Positions 1 to 12,675 of a stretch of 64,000 bases of DNA are shown here, one piece after another. This DNA is from Tricholoma matsutake (Eukaryota > Basidiomycota > Agaricomycetes > Agaricales > Tricholomataceae), in contig AP026539.1 in the NCBI GenBank assembly GCA_026075535.2, forward strand, positions 7,254,001 to 7,318,000. Direction: 5' to 3'. A program made the translations under genes and the position numbers. Position 1 is the first letter of the stretch, and the number at the start of each line of letters is the position of its first letter. The notes under the pieces are model-generated. The model worked only from the letters and a program-made list of their open reading frames with translations, did no database searches and had not been told where the DNA came from.

Positions 1-891
1 CAGCAATTTTGATTGTTCAAGCTCACCAACCTCTCTCAGTGTCCAAAAGTCACCACCTTCTAGACTGGATAGTGATACCACAGTGGTCATGAAGAGCGCA
101 TGTACTGGATCCACCGGGTCACGAGGCAGGGTTTGCATTGCAGATTTTGATGTGCTCTCTAAAGGCCTTCTTGAGGATGCTATAGGCATGTATTGTGCTG
201 ATATTACCACTTGGAATCCATTCCCCAACTGCCTCGAAGATTGTGATTTAGCTTTCAGCAAATTCACAAAGGCTTGCTTGAGAGGAATCTAAGCATGGAG
301 TTCAAAGAAGATCATTTAAAACTGGTTTGTTTGCATGCTAAACATCATTATTCTCATTGCAGTGTCGACATCTCTCTTGCAGATCACATCACCAGCTCCT
401 CAAACTTATGGTCACATCAAAATGATTGCAAAAGCTCCAGTAGAGTCTCTGTATGGGCTCAGTGTTGAAAAGGGGAAGTGTGCAAATCGGAACAAAGTTG
501 AAGATCTTCTAGAGCATTTCAGCTTTGTACCTAAGGTAAGTTTGGCTTCTGCTTTTGCATACCTGCTTGCTGAGCTACTGTTGTAGGATCCTATCGAATG
601 TACTGGGATCTACCAACATTCAATTGTTCAAGCTGTCATAAACAAGGCCTGGTTCTGGAGCAAAACTGATGACAGTGTGGCATACCCAGAATATTCGGAT
701 GGTGGAATCCCATTGGTTACCATCGCCATTGTTCTCACTGTGGTGCACGAGAACAAGATTTTTTTGTCCTCTGGCCACCTCCTGAATTGCAATTCTTTAG
801 GTTGAATGTTGCCTTGATGAATGGGCAACAGGTGAACGTCAAGATGTCCCATTTTCAGCTACAGTCTATCAGCCAAAATTTGTGCAACATC
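1..891 (+). pseudogene. DUF6532 protein, 5' part, split by transposon
   Basis: The frame is open from the first base of the window, so the gene starts upstream. Reading about 100-290 gives the LLEDAIGMY...FP segment typical of the basidiomycete DUF6532 family. After a one-base frameshift near 390-400 the text continues with TYGHIKMIAKAPVESLYG, then an intron at 536-586 (GTAAGT...TGTAG), then CTGIYQHSIVQAVINKAWF and IPLVTIAIVLTV. A second intron is at about 740-803, followed by VECCLDEWATGE. The exon stops at a plavaka transposon and resumes at 19355. DUF6532 proteins are an expanded basidiomycete family of unknown function. The family call rests on remembered family patterns; the split is seen directly. 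Confidence 0.75.
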
Positions 892-907
892 TTACATCAG
901 GAAAATC
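892..907 (+). repeat. Left terminal inverted repeat of plavaka element
   Basis: TTACATCAGGAAAATC here is the perfect reverse complement of 19340-19355. The TA at 893-894 is best read as the target duplication, so the element proper begins CATCAGG at 895. Inside this end lie many short CTTAG/CTAAG motifs (about 925-1290). The same kind of motif is seen inside the right end (about 19190-19330), as expected of subterminal transposase-binding repeats. Confidence 0.85.
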
Positions 908-1439
908 TGAAATCTTCTTAATGACACTTAGGTGTGCTTACAATGACTTAATGACACTTCTAAGCACCGCTAAGTTGGGGGTCACTAAGCCTGTCTATGC
1001 TTAGACTAAGTCAAGTCCTCCTATGAATTTGACTTACCTGAGGCTTATTGTTCAGCTTATTCTGGACTTAGGTTAAGTACAGATCTAAGCAATGCTTCAA
1101 GTCAATCTCCCAGTGAAATTCTAGCTTGATAATCAGTTGAAAACCTGAAACATAATCAAGCATTGACCAGAAATTGGACTATTAAGCTTGCTAAGGATTC
1201 ATAAAGCATATATTGGTGCATCAAGTATGTTTAAGCATGGGTATAAAGATATGCTAAATGTGCTAAGCAAACATTAAGCAATCAAAGAGCTGCAAAAAGC
1301 AGAAACAAGCATAATAATCCAGAGTTGAATCTGGCATGGCAATAAGTGAGCAGATGTGATGAAATGAGAGCTGGATGGGGATTTTTCTACAAGGTATATA
1401 CAATAACAGACAGAAAACATGATGCAGATTCTAGAAGAT

Positions 1440-3923
1440 CATGTTAGTGAGGTCACAAAAGGCAAAAATAACTTACAGTCTTCATCGTCCGAGTTGTCAG
1501 AGTTATCAACAAGGTGTCCCCATTCGTTGTTGTTGTCATCGTCATCGATTTCAATGACTTCTTTAGCCTCGGTCTTGTTATGAGTTGACTTTGGGTTCAC
1601 AAACGGTTGGGCATCTTGAACAATGGTGTCAAACTTGGTGTTTGTGAATGAGCTCACTGACTTGGCATAACTGTGGGTGGCCTTGCCCCACATAGCATCG
1701 CTGAAACCAGTTTGGCGCATGGATTCCTTGCCAGTGGAGATATTGAGAGTCCAAGGGAGGGTTACTGCCTTGCCTTTGCTAGCATGGGCCATCACAACAG
1801 TTAATGTCCCAGTAGCAATGAGAGTTAGAGCCCTCTCCACCTATCAACAATCAGAACAGTCCCTCAGGCACATTGTATGATGCATACTGAGGCAGCAGCC
1901 AAACCCAAAGCACCAACTGTGGCAGGAGCTGGTTTGTCATGGAGACCAGGTACATTCACAGAACCTTCAATTGCTGAGAGGTAGGCAGCAAAAGTCTGGA
2001 GGACGAAGGGGCCACAAAAGAGCCCCTTCCATTTCTGAGAATTATTAGATATATATGATGAGAGAGTATTCAGCATCACATACCTTTTCATCATCATGAT
2101 CAACATCTCTGTACAAAAAGTGAAGATCCTCAAGGAAATACTTAGCAAATCCCACAGGTTCTTCATCCGAATTTTGTAAATCTTCTTGGGAATTGCAAAA
2201 TGCCAGGAGGACCACGATGCCGGCAGACCTGATAACAATGTGCCACAAGTCCGCGAGGTGTTGAACCGTCTGATAAAATCATTTAAAATCATTCTAGAAT
2301 GAAGTCAGTCATGTACCTTCTGATAGATTGAGGTGTGCATTGTTATCTCGTATCAGTAGACACTAGTTGCATCCCAGATCTTCTGCATCACCAGGACTGA
2401 CTGTTTGACTGGCACATCCCAAGGGTTGGCAGTTTGGCCAACAAATGCCATATATGTCGTGATGAACACATACCAGAACCATTAAGCATCAACCCAGTGT
2501 GGAAGGTCCTCATTTCGAGGCTTTTTGGTGGCTGTTCCACTGGCCTTTGAGGATATTTGGATGACAAGTTGCTTATCGCGATAACACTTAGATCGCTGTA
2601 TTAATGAACAGAAGCAACCCACCTCACTAGTGATTCTCTTGTTGCCCTTGGGAGGGCTGTTGATCGCAACCTCCCGTTCCTCTCCTCTCATCATTGTCTG
2701 AAAGGCCACCATCATCGTTCAGAGAGAGAGTAGGTGCCAATTTGGATTTTACCTTAACTAAGTCTGATGCTCGGTGACTGATAATCTTCACATCATCAGT
2801 GAGGATGGAAGGAGCTGATGAGCAGCTAGCACCACTCATAAGTTAGGGAACGTGGCTGGAAACAGATTTAGGGGCTTGCGAGGTAGGGTTACTGTTGGGT
2901 ACTGCCGACGCCCATGCCTTGATTGCGGCAGAGCTGTGTTTCTGTTTGTTGTGAGAGGTATCACTGAGTTTTCAATAGAAAAGTGTTGAACGATCAAGTG
3001 TCAGCAATGGAACCATGAGGTATCAGTGAGAGGATAATACCTTTTATTGGCATCCATCAGATTGCTGTCAACCTTCTGTTGTGAATGTTTGGATGACCGA
3101 TCGGGGTTTACCGGGACCTCCCATTCATACAATGCCTTGATATCTGCTATTGCCCCCTCTTGTTTCAACTTCTTGTTTGCAATCTGCGATGGGGCTTCAG
3201 GAGCTGGTCTCCCTCTCAAATCTTCCCCTGCATGCTTGCTGGACTTCAGCATGTTGACATATGCACTCTAAACCTTGTTTTCCTCAATCTTCTTCATCGC
3301 AATGTCAATCTCATCTCGCAACTTGACCTTCACTTTCTTTGGCTTGGGCTCTTGTGGTAGCTCTTCATCAGAGGCTGGCACTATTGTCTTTTGCCCTCTT
3401 TTTCTTTTTGGCCACTCTTCCACCAACTGGCTTCACTCCTGCTGTTGATACTGCCTTTGTGGTTGCTACAGCTGTCGCAGTTGCTTGGACCTTAAGCTTT
3501 TTGACAGGGGGAGGTGGGTTGTCGCTTTTGACAGTTGAGCCATCGGTGACTGACTTTTCAGAGCAGGGGACTTCAAATGATGCCACATCAAAATCTTCAG
3601 CCATCTCAATGTTGCTCATCTCTGTAAGAGGGGTGAGGCAGGCATCCTTGTGGCTGCGGGGAGCTGACCATAGCTTTTGAGTGAAGGGTGGGCATGGCAT
3701 AGCATCAGCAATGTCTTCATTGGCCATGTCCACATGCTTGAACTCTGCTGTGTGGTTGATACTCCATCGCTTTGCTTCTTCCTTAGCTGCCTTTCACTGT
3801 GCACTCTTGTTAGACCTCAGCTGTGGTTCGATGTGGTGTAGCTTTGAGAGCCATTCCTGGGTGAACCAATTTGTTTTTTGCATGGGTCTCGATGTGATGC
3901 TGAGGTACAGAGGCACCAGACAT
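1440..3923 (-). pseudogene. Plavaka-associated second gene, unknown function
   Basis: Fragments read leftward from an ATG at 3921-3923 (MSGASVPQHH...). They give a basic/acidic N-terminal half with MANEDIADAMPCPPFTQK and a lysine-rich VAKKKKRAK stretch (about 3370-3735), a middle piece ending LPHWVDA (2482-2715), then FVGQTANPWDVPV (about 2400-2460), LEDLHFLYRDVD, PFVLQTFAAYLSAIEGSVNVPG (1900-2010), VGALGLAAASV and an acidic IDDDDNNNEWGHL tail (1440-1840). I recognise the pattern as a gene recurring in Agaricomycete genomes, apparently with transposons, but know no function for it. Several stops and frameshifts break it; introns probably explain some of the gaps. It is divergently placed relative to the transposase. 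Confidence 0.6.
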
Positions 3924-4150
3924 CGTATTGCAGGCTAGGGAGTGTTGGGTAGAGTGCATATGTGAACAGTTCTGTCAGCGAGGCTGTGAGAGTAACAGAA
4001 AATGTATGACTTTTTTGTGACTTACGCAGATTTTGATCGTCTGGACTTTACCATGCTACTACCAGCAGGCTTACACACCCTTTCATATCCTGCACCATTC
4101 ACCTTTCGCAACTTGATTCCTCACTCTGGCTCACTAAAATATAATCTCAT

Positions 4151-5538
4151 AATGCTACCAAACCAAAATCTGCAAATTCACAATGTGTTTACTCTTGGTT
4201 CTCCACCACCAACCCTTGCATGTCCCTACTGTGTCCAACACTTTCACAGCAAAGGTGGATGCACCAAACACATATGGGCAAAGCACCAGGCAGATGTATC
4301 TGAGCCCCACATGCCCAATCGATCTGTGCCACAGTCATCCTTCTTACAATCACAATCCTTGTCACAATCATCTCCTTGGTCTTGTTCCTTCCAGCAATAC
4401 AATACCGTCTCCTTCACATGAAGGACCCAACTCTGCCAGCCCAGCTGTTGAACACCTGCACTCCAATCTGGCCTACAACCCACCTGGTTCCTATTCCAAC
4501 TCCAGCAATGACATGAATGAAGACCCATCACCTGGGGACAGAGTCAGTGACTGCCAAGTTCCCAACCCACCACGCATTATACGTGTTTATCATTCAAAGC
4601 TTGATGGTAAGTCGATCTTTTTCAAATATACACTGACATTAACTTTCTCACTTGTAGGATGAATCTGTGATGAGGGCGGCAACAACATACCCCTTGATGC
4701 ACCACCACCTCCTCGCCACCCAGATAAAGGACCTGATGATTGGGTGCCCTATGCTACCCACCTCCAATTTGAAGTCGCTGACTTCCTCTTCCATCGAAAT
4801 CAGATGTCTGCTGGGGTATCAACTTTCTACTCAGCCTTTGGGCTGCGTCTCTCACCATCCATGATGATGAACCACCATTTTCAAAGGCTATGCATGTGTA
4901 CAACACCATCCATTCCACTCCTCTTGGAGATGTCACCTGGGAATCTTTTAGTTTACAGCATAATGGAACCCAACCTGCAGAGAGTGTTCCGTCGTGGATG
5001 CAGGCAGAGTATGATGTCTGGTTTCGTGATCCCCACATTTTGGTCCACGACCTTCTCTCCAATCCTGATTTCAAGACCAATTTTGATTACGTGCCATTTC
5101 AAGAGCACACAACTGACGGAGTCCACTGCTTTCAAGACTTCATGTCTGGAAATTGGGCTTGGAAACAAGCCGCAAGTCTTCATGATGGCTTCTTTGATCT
5201 AATATTAATCATTTGTTGCAATAGGATACTATTGCTGAGGATCCCGAAACCCATGGCACCATTTTTTGCCCCACTATCCTTGGTAGTGATAAAACTACAG
5301 TATCCATAGCTACAGGACACAATGAGTACTGGCCAATCTACCTATCTATTGGTAATATACACAACAACATCCAATGAGCACACCATAATGGTATTGTGCT
5401 CCTTGGCTTCTTCGCTATCCCAAAATGTAAATGCCATATTATTGTGCTGTAATATATCTTGCTAATGCATGGGTCTTGTTTAGCGACTCATGAATTTCAT
5501 GACGATGCCAGCTTTTGTAAATTCTGGCACCAACTTCT
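4151..5538 (+). pseudogene. Plavaka transposase, N-terminal half
   Basis: Transposase of the plavaka group. A C2H2-like finger (CPYCVQHFHSKGGCTKHIWAKH) lies near the N-terminus at about 4215-4290. An intron follows at about 4605-4658 (GGTAAG...TTGTAG). The core then reads DDWVPYATHLQFEVADFLF, GDVTWESFSL, PSWMQAEYDVWFRDP and DFMSGNWAWKQA (4730-5180), then THGTIFCPTILGSDKTTVS and HNEYWPIYLSIGNIHNN (5240-5370). The phrase expected to read RRAHRNG has become Q-stop-AHHNG, three CpG-type changes together. The reading frame is cut at 5538 by a retroelement and resumes at 16891. Start chosen at the first ATG upstream of the finger; moderately uncertain. Confidence 0.8.
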
Positions 5539-5720
5539 TGTAGTGATCCGGGTTGATGCCCAGTATTTACATATATTTACTTAGTGTTTGCACAAGCCAC
5601 CGGTCCCTTTATAAGGGCCAGTTTTAATTACAATGACAGACTTTTTTACACACAGCAAAATATATGTTAATCGTGTTCTTGCGGCGTGTGATATAAGTCT
5701 ACCCCCTCTACTTTACTACA
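5539..5720 (+). repeat. 5' LTR of Ty3 element 1
   Basis: 182 bp, TG...CA ends. It matches 16704-16885 with about a dozen differences by eye (for example ATCCGGG against ATCCAGG, GCACAAG against GTGCAAG), so insertion is not recent. It contains CCCTTTATAAGGG at about 5607-5619, a plausible TATA-type promoter core that is also palindromic. Confidence 0.93.
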
Positions 5721-5875
5721 CTTTTTTGAACACTCAAATCCGTTATTTTCCCAAAAGAATATCCACTCGACTTCACCTTCATGAACGTCATATCATGCCG
5801 TAATATCAAAATCGACCCTGATGCCACTGGCGACAGTTCATTTAGACTCGTGATCCGAGTTTGACACTACCCGCG

Positions 5876-7638
5876 ATGGACCCCAGCCTGACTGACATGT
5901 CCTCTACGAAAGTAAAGAAGAAGACCACCTGAGCCAGGACTAAAAGTGGTTCGGATTCAGAACCCCCTGGTGACCAGTACCATAACCCAGCTGATGGGAA
6001 TCAGTTGAGTGCCATCGAAGAAGTCGAAGAAGTCAATTCTGCATTGAGAGCATCGACCCAAGATCCAGTTCCTGCTAGCAGGGTCCATCATCGGAATGAT
6101 CTCCTCCCCTTCCAACAGTGACAGTGATGATAGCGATAGAGATGAGGAAACTCCTCCTCCCAGTGATGAGGAGGACAAGGTCGAAGAGCATAGCCTCCTT
6201 TGCCCTAATTCTCGGTCCCACTCAAGGTCGAGACCCAACCCAAGCATCAGTCATCAAGGAGATACCCCATCTGCCTCTGCTCACACAGATGCCCGTTCCC
6301 ATTGACGAGGGTATGGCGGGGAGCTCAACTCCTACTGAGATAAAGGCACCTGTTGCCCTTCCAAATACTTGAAGGCAATGCATGCCAAGTTCCATCAGCA
6401 GATCGACAATAAGGTGTCCACAACTGTGGAATTGCTCCTGGATCAAAAGAATGGACCCTGTGTTCCCACTCCCCCAACTTATGGTGGGAGCTCGGATACT
6501 GAGGTGTTCGAACGGTGGCTGAATGCTCTTCTTCGATGGTTGAAGGTGAGCAAAATGAGTGGTCCCAGTCTCGATGCCGAAAGGATCAAGTATACAGGCA
6601 TGTACCTAGAAGGAGTAGCCCTGACCTGGTTTGAGGACAATGTGGATGGAGTATACCACCACCGGGCCCAATGGTCTTTTAAGGATGTGATCACCAGTCT
6701 ATACGATCAGTTTATACACAACAATGCTACCCATGATGCAGCCGATCACTTTGCAAAGGTGAAATATGATGTAGTCGAAGGAGTCATGAGCTCTTACCAT
6801 AAACTGGAGTGATATGCTACCAGGATGATCCAAGCCCCGGACCATTTCACCTTCAAGACCCAACTTTTGTCTGGGTTACCCCATACTATGGTGTCTTTCA
6901 TATTTGACAAAGGCTGTTCCGTGGAAGCCAGTTCCACGGATACGATCCTGTACTACACCTAGTGTTTGAAAGTTCAGTCAGGTTTGGTTTTCAGCCCTAT
7001 TTTAGCCTAACCAAACCCTGACTGGTTCATTGGCCTTTCAAATTGCCTAAGAACCTGACTGAACCACTCCTAACCGGTCAGGAGCGGTCAGGTTCAGGTA
7101 TAGAACCAGTTCTAGCTGGTTCTGGCTGAACTCGGTCAGAACCAGTGCTAAGCAGCTCTGACCGGTCACCAGACCAGAGAACCATAATTAAAAAGAGATT
7201 ATCTATTTATATTTTATTATATTTACCAGTTTCGGCACTCAGATGAGTGCCACAAACCTTTTGGGTCGGTCCCCTGAGCGATCTTGCGAACAAACCCAAA
7301 ATCCACCCAGGTGAGACAGTCGACCTAGAAACAGGGACAGGCCCAATAGAACTCACGAAGTGTTTTCCGCAAGGAAGGAACCTCATCATGAGGATAGGAA
7401 GACACCTGTATCTGGAGGCTGGACTCCCAGAGATCATGCCCCTACTAAAAAGTATGAGGAAACCAAGCCTCCTCCCACCTGCTACAAGTGCAGGGGATTA
7501 GGTCATTACTCCACTGATAAGAAGTGTCCCAAGTACAATACCCCAGGACAATTGAAACCCCATATGGGTGCGAGGATGTATGCTGCCCATGAGGAGCTTG
7601 ATGGTGCCAAGAATGATCCCCCTCCAGTGGAGGATGAA
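5876..7638 (+). pseudogene. Gag of Ty3 element 1
   Basis: Starts ATG at 5876 (MDPSLTDMSSTKVKKK, then a TGA in place of an expected codon). The capsid-like region at 6369-6812 reads GSSDTEVFERWLNALLRWL and YLEGVALTWFEDNV...WSFKDVITSLYDQFIHN. It continues after a TGA to LPHTMVSFIFDKGCSVEAS (about 6875-6935). An insert from about 6958 interrupts it. The C-terminus resumes near 7350 and carries a zinc knuckle CYKCRGLGHYSTDKKC (7480-7530; H-to-C spacing of six rather than four). Gag packages the element RNA; this copy is broken by stops and the insert. Confidence 0.8.
6958..7240 (+). repeat. Insertion in gag, GGTTC/CCGGTCA-rich
   Basis: The gag reading ends at about 6957 (DTILYYT) and a non-coding stretch begins CTAGTGTTTGAAAGTTCAG. 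It is full of degenerate AACCAG/CTGGTT and CCGGTCA words in both orientations. The left end resembles the reverse complement of 49506-49515 (CTAGTGCTTTGAGG), suggesting a related non-autonomous DNA element. The right boundary is not clear and the insert may run to about 7350. Confidence 0.4.
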
Positions 7639-7839
7639 TGATTGGTGTTAGTTCATAGTGATTCTGAGGAATCAGACCAGGACGTGTTAGGATCCCAATA
7701 CAGTTCTGATGGGGATCCATACCCCCTGAACTCAGACAATGAATCAGGATCTGATGAAGGCGATGACCCCAAATGATTTGGAGCCATCTGGGAGGCAATC
7801 TACAATTATGAGTCAGATTCAGCATCTGACTCATGTCCC

Positions 7840-10800
7840 TCCATGCAATTGGTATCCAACTCAGAGGAGGATTCCAAGGAGGAGATGGTTGAACCAAGTC
7901 ATCCCCCTGAGCAGATGGGGGTGATCACTGACTCCTCCCCTCCCATCTCCATGAACCTCAGGTGCCCCCCTGCCCTGAGGAAGTCATCCAAGAAATTTGT
8001 CCGACCTCCTCGAACTGAGAAGGACAACCGGTGCTTCATTGTAAGGATGAATATCCATGGTCTTGAAGCTAACGTACTTCTAGACTCGGGGTGTACGGTG
8101 GACTCGGTTTCACCTGAGTTTACCATATATCTGCAAATCTGAAAGTGCACAAGCTGGAGGACCCAGTACCCCTCCAGCTAGGTATGGTGGGAAGCCAGTC
8201 CAAAATCAATTTCGGGCTCTTTGCAGAGTTCGAATTAAGAGCCAATCATTATTTCGATGTGATCAACCTCAATAGATATGACACCATCATGGGTACGGTG
8301 TTTATGAGGAAATATGGGCTCATCCTGGACTTCGAGTGAGACCAGGTGTGGTTTCAGGGCCAGGTCCTCCCCACCATTGTCGAGAGCAAAAGCACTTTTT
8401 GACAAGTATGCAGATACACCACTCAACCTGTACAGGATGAGTGACTCGACAGCAGCATGAGGGCTGCTGTCAGCATATTGAAGGATCCCAATAAGCTAGG
8501 GATAAGTTCGGTTTCAGCCCAGCCTCCATCTAGAGGCCAGGCCTCCGTGACAATGAAGGAGGAGAACGATGTGGATCATCCCCATAAGGGGCATGGATTT
8601 GGGACATCAGACCCCATCCTCCTGGGGCCCAAAGACGAAGACTTGGATTCCTCAAATAGGGGCCTTGACCAGGAGCTGGAGAGCAACCATGAGGACTCTG
8701 GCGATTGGGATGAATACGTTGAGGAGTTTACTCAGGACAGATACCCCAAGGGACTGAATTGCAGAAGCAATCTAGGTCGCCCCACAGTGCAGGAGGTGCT
8801 CTCAGAACAGCAACTGTTGGACCTGAATGAAGTGCTCTTCGCTATCTGCGAAGAGCTAGCCGAGAGCACAAAGGCCCAAGGACCTTTGGGCAAGAAGGAC
8901 ATTCCCCGGTTGTGGGAGGAATGGCTTGAGGTCTGCAAGGACATCCTGCAGGGTGTACCAGAATGACTCCCTCCAATGAGGGAGATCAACCATCAAATCC
9001 CATTGGTGGATGAAAAGAAGAGGTATAACTACCACTTACCTAAGTGTCCCGACTCAATGCGACAACCCCTCACTGATAAGATCGAGAGGTATTGTCAGGT
9101 GGGATGGTGGAGACCAGCATGCACAGAGCAAGCTGCTCCAATGCTGGTGGTCCCCAAGAAAAATGGAGACATCCGTACCATGGTGAATGCAAAAAAGAGG
9201 AACGACAATACCGTCAAGAATGTGACGCCTTTCCCTGATCAGGACCTGATCAGGCTGGATGTAGCTCGAGCGAAGTATCATTTGAAGATCGACTTATCCG
9301 ATGCTTATGAGCAGATTCCGATCAAACCAGGGGACGTCTGGAAAACAGCGTTCATGATGGTACTGGGCACTTTTGAGAGCCTGGTGATGCAGCAGGGCGA
9401 TTGCAATGCCCCAGCTACTTTCCAACAATTGATGAACTCCATCTTCAGGGAGTACATTGGATGGTTCATGCATGCTTATCTCAACAATATCTTTGTGTTC
9501 AGCGACTCAGTCATTGAACATCAACACCACCTGCAGCTCGTGTTCAATAAACTACAAGAGCACAAACTGTACCTTCATGCGGATAAATGTGAATGATATG
9601 CTGAGAAACTTGAATGTCTCAGCCATATGATAGATGACAAGGGCCTCCACACCGACAGCGATAAAATGGTGAGGATACGAGAATGGAAGGTGCCTTGAAA
9701 CTATCATGAGGTTCAATGGTTCTTGGGACTAGTTCAGTACCTAGCCCACTTCCTTCCTGATATTTCGGCATACACCAGTCCACTCTCCGCTATGACGAAG
9801 AATGGACAAACATTCTGTTGGTGTCCTCTGCACGATAGCTGTTTCCAGACTATCAAAGACATCTGTTGTTCAATCCTGGTTCTAAAACCCATTGATGCCA
9901 GCTCAGAGGAGCCCATCTGGGTGATTTTCAATCCTTCGGTATTCATGGTTGGGGCCATGTACAGGCAGGGCCCTGAATGGCAGAGCTGTCGACCAGCCAG
10001 ATTCCTATCCAAAAAGTTCTCGGATGCTCAAAGGAACTATAGGACCTTTGAGCACGAAACCATCACGATCCTTGAGGCGCTTCTCAAGTGGGAAGATAAG
10101 CTAATAGGTCGGCGACTTCACATGGTGACAGATCACAAGGCCTTGGAGTTTTTCCAAACCCAGTGTTGATTATCAGCCCATCAGTCCCAGTGGATGGAGT
10201 ACCTCTCACGCTTCGACTTTGACATACAATATGTCAAAGGGAACCTCAACAAGGTCATGGATGCCCTGTCCTGGTATTACCAGTTTGATAACTGGGAAGA
10301 CACACCCCTGGTGCAGCATTATGTGTTCGCTGATGTACGCCTTGATCCTATGCACGAGGACTTGCCCTGGGAGGAAATTAGGAATCGAGTCATTGAGACA
10401 CAATCCACCAAGGCCCAGGTCCATCAAGCAGAAGAGCACCTGAGAGCCTTGCATGAGTGGGTTGAGGATTGAGAACTGGCCGTGGCGGTGCTTGCCGGTG
10501 TGCAGGACAAGAATGGGATGGGGGGTCCTAAAGAGCCCTGAGGGGAAGACCCCACAGTATATGAAGCACTGGCCAAACACCAGGATTTGAAGGTGTCCTT
10601 GTCAGAACAAGACCCGATGGATGAGGACATCCAATGGGGATATAAGGAGGACAAGGTATTTGGCAAAGTCCTGGATAACCCAGAAGATCACCCCAACTTT
10701 GAGGTGATCGACGGTATAATATGGATGAAGAACAAAGGAGGAGAACATGTTGTGTGTGTTCCCTCGGTGCCCTCCAAAGACACGACTTTACATGGCCATA

Positions 10801-11555
10801 TCATCAACCAAGCCCACTCAATCATTGGGCACTTTGGCCCGGCGAAGACCTCTGAGTATGTTAGGTGATGGTATTGGTGGCCTCACCTCCAATATGAAGT
10901 GGATAAGTTCTGCGAATCCTGTGAGGCCTGCATTCAGTCCAAGGGGGAGTATCGCTCCCCCATGGGTAAGTTACATTCATTGCCCACCCCAATCCATCCT
11001 TGGGAATCCATAGGGATGGACTTTATTGGTCCGTTCCCTGAGTCGGAAGGGTTTAATTACCTATGGGTGGTGATATGCCAATTGTTATCTATGGTGCACC
11101 TGGTTTCCATAACGATCACCACCACCACCTCTGAGTTGTCATCTCTTTTCATCAAAGAGATAGTTAGGCTGCATGGGTTGCCTGGATCCATCATTTCTGA
11201 CTGGGATTCCAAGTTCACCTCCCACTGGTGGCAGGAAGTCCACCGTATCTTGAATGTAAAGTTACTGATGTCCACCTCCTTCCATCCTCAGATGGACGGT
11301 GCTACTGAGCGAGCCAATCAATCCATTGCTCAGATCTTATGGTCTTTTGTGGCTTCCAACCAGAAAGACTGGGTCAAATTCCTGGCATTGGTGGAGTTTG
11401 CTATCAACTCCACCATCAATCGGGCTACTGGGATGGCTCTGTTTGAGGTAACTTCCTCGCATGATGCAAGAATACCTACTCCAGAGCAAGTGCCACCCAG
11501 TGATAGGTCGTCTTCTCGGCTCAAGGACCGATTCAACACTTTAGCATCATTCTAA
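7840..11555 (+). pseudogene. Pol of Ty3 element 1: protease, RT, RNase H, integrase
   Basis: Protease: VLLDSGCTVDSVSPEF (8065-8120) with an intact DSG. Reverse transcriptase (8976-9597): PMLVVPKKNGDIRTMVNA, LKIDLSDAYEQIP, then YLNNIFVF at 9477-9500, where the catalytic YLDD has both variable Asp residues changed to Asn. RNase H follows from about 9990 (RNYRTFEHETITILEAL, TDHKALEFF). Integrase (about 10700-11555): HHCC finger with CESCEAC, GMDFIGPF, SDWDSKF (an Arg expected before DSK is Trp) and DGATERANQS. Stops near 9596, 10167, 10470, 10540 and 10866 are nearly all TGA. The reading ends at 11555, where a 1.1-kb repeat is inserted. Confidence 0.9.
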
Positions 11556-12675
11556 TCACATCGGCTAACTCCTACGATGTCCCAGATGCAGTGCGACACA
11601 CTCTATCAATCACGATATCATATTGACTGCATCGAAACATCACCAGCGACATTGATAGTATCAAAAGACCACATTGCACAACCTTAGGACTACCCCGAAA
11701 GTCCCTAAGATTCCCCTACACAACCACTGAACATCCCCAACCAACTTTGAACAAGCCACAACCGCGATCGACCATTGTCGACCATTGTCAAGTGTCATCG
11801 ATCAATATCAAGAAACTACGAGCGACATCGGGCACTGCCTTCATTATCTAAATGGTGGAAGACCATGCACTAGGACATATTCCAACTCATGCTCAAACCT
11901 GCTGATCATAGGTCAGCCTCGTTCCAAGTCCCTATCGTGCACAGAACCCGCTGGATGCATTATTGTGAGACTTAGTGCAGTTTATACACAAAGGACAGTC
12001 TCTTTTAGTTCTTTCCTTTTATTACTCTTTCATCATATGATATATATATCTTTCTTGTTTGGATTCCAGTCTCCTTTATGGCCTTGTGCCTTAACTCATA
12101 TCTTTTGCCTCATGTTCTACACATGTTTCTCATTCCATTTTAGGAAGTTTCTTTAAAACATATAAAACTCTGTAGTATCTACTTGGAAATAACAAGAAAT
12201 CGTCTTCACATATCGTCTTGTATACAGTTCTAAGCATCCGATCAGCTTTCTAAAACAATCTAAGTCTCTGCGGGTTTTCTCAATTGATGAGAAACCTCTG
12301 CAATCGTTGCATCCTCGATCCTCCCTCGATCCTCTCGTCATTAGTTCTAGCAACCCTTCCAACACTTCATAGCAGTTTGCTGCACCCTTCATATACTATC
12401 GACCTATCGAAAGGTCCCCATAATTCACATATCGACCATCGATGATGAGACTCATTCGCCGTCAATCTTGTCGATCGCCCTCGATATTGATCGATACTTG
12501 ATCGGACCATGACAAACATCTTTGTCTTGCATAACACTACCTTCACGACTAGTGTTAACTAGTAATCTTATCAGAGGTTTGACCATGAACTTTTGGAACG
12601 TCTTGCAACCCTCCTCTGACTCATCGCAAACATCATCGATTGCCTCATCAGCAGTTCTGGTGGTTTTCCCAGGTT
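11556..12675 (+). repeat. 1.1-kb dispersed repeat, copy 1 (LTR-like)
   Basis: Non-coding block that interrupts the integrase reading after DRFNTLASF. Pol resumes at about 12674 with GVWTFAMDALHN. The reverse complement of the whole block aligns with 45609-46670, where it interrupts the gag of another Ty3 element. Shared landmarks include ATTCTAATC at the left, GAAACCTCTGCAATCG and a GGTTGAGCATCATC-like right end. With no coding, T-rich tracts and about 1.1 kb length, a solo LTR is the best guess, but I could not settle the exact termini or a clean target duplication. Confidence 0.6.
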
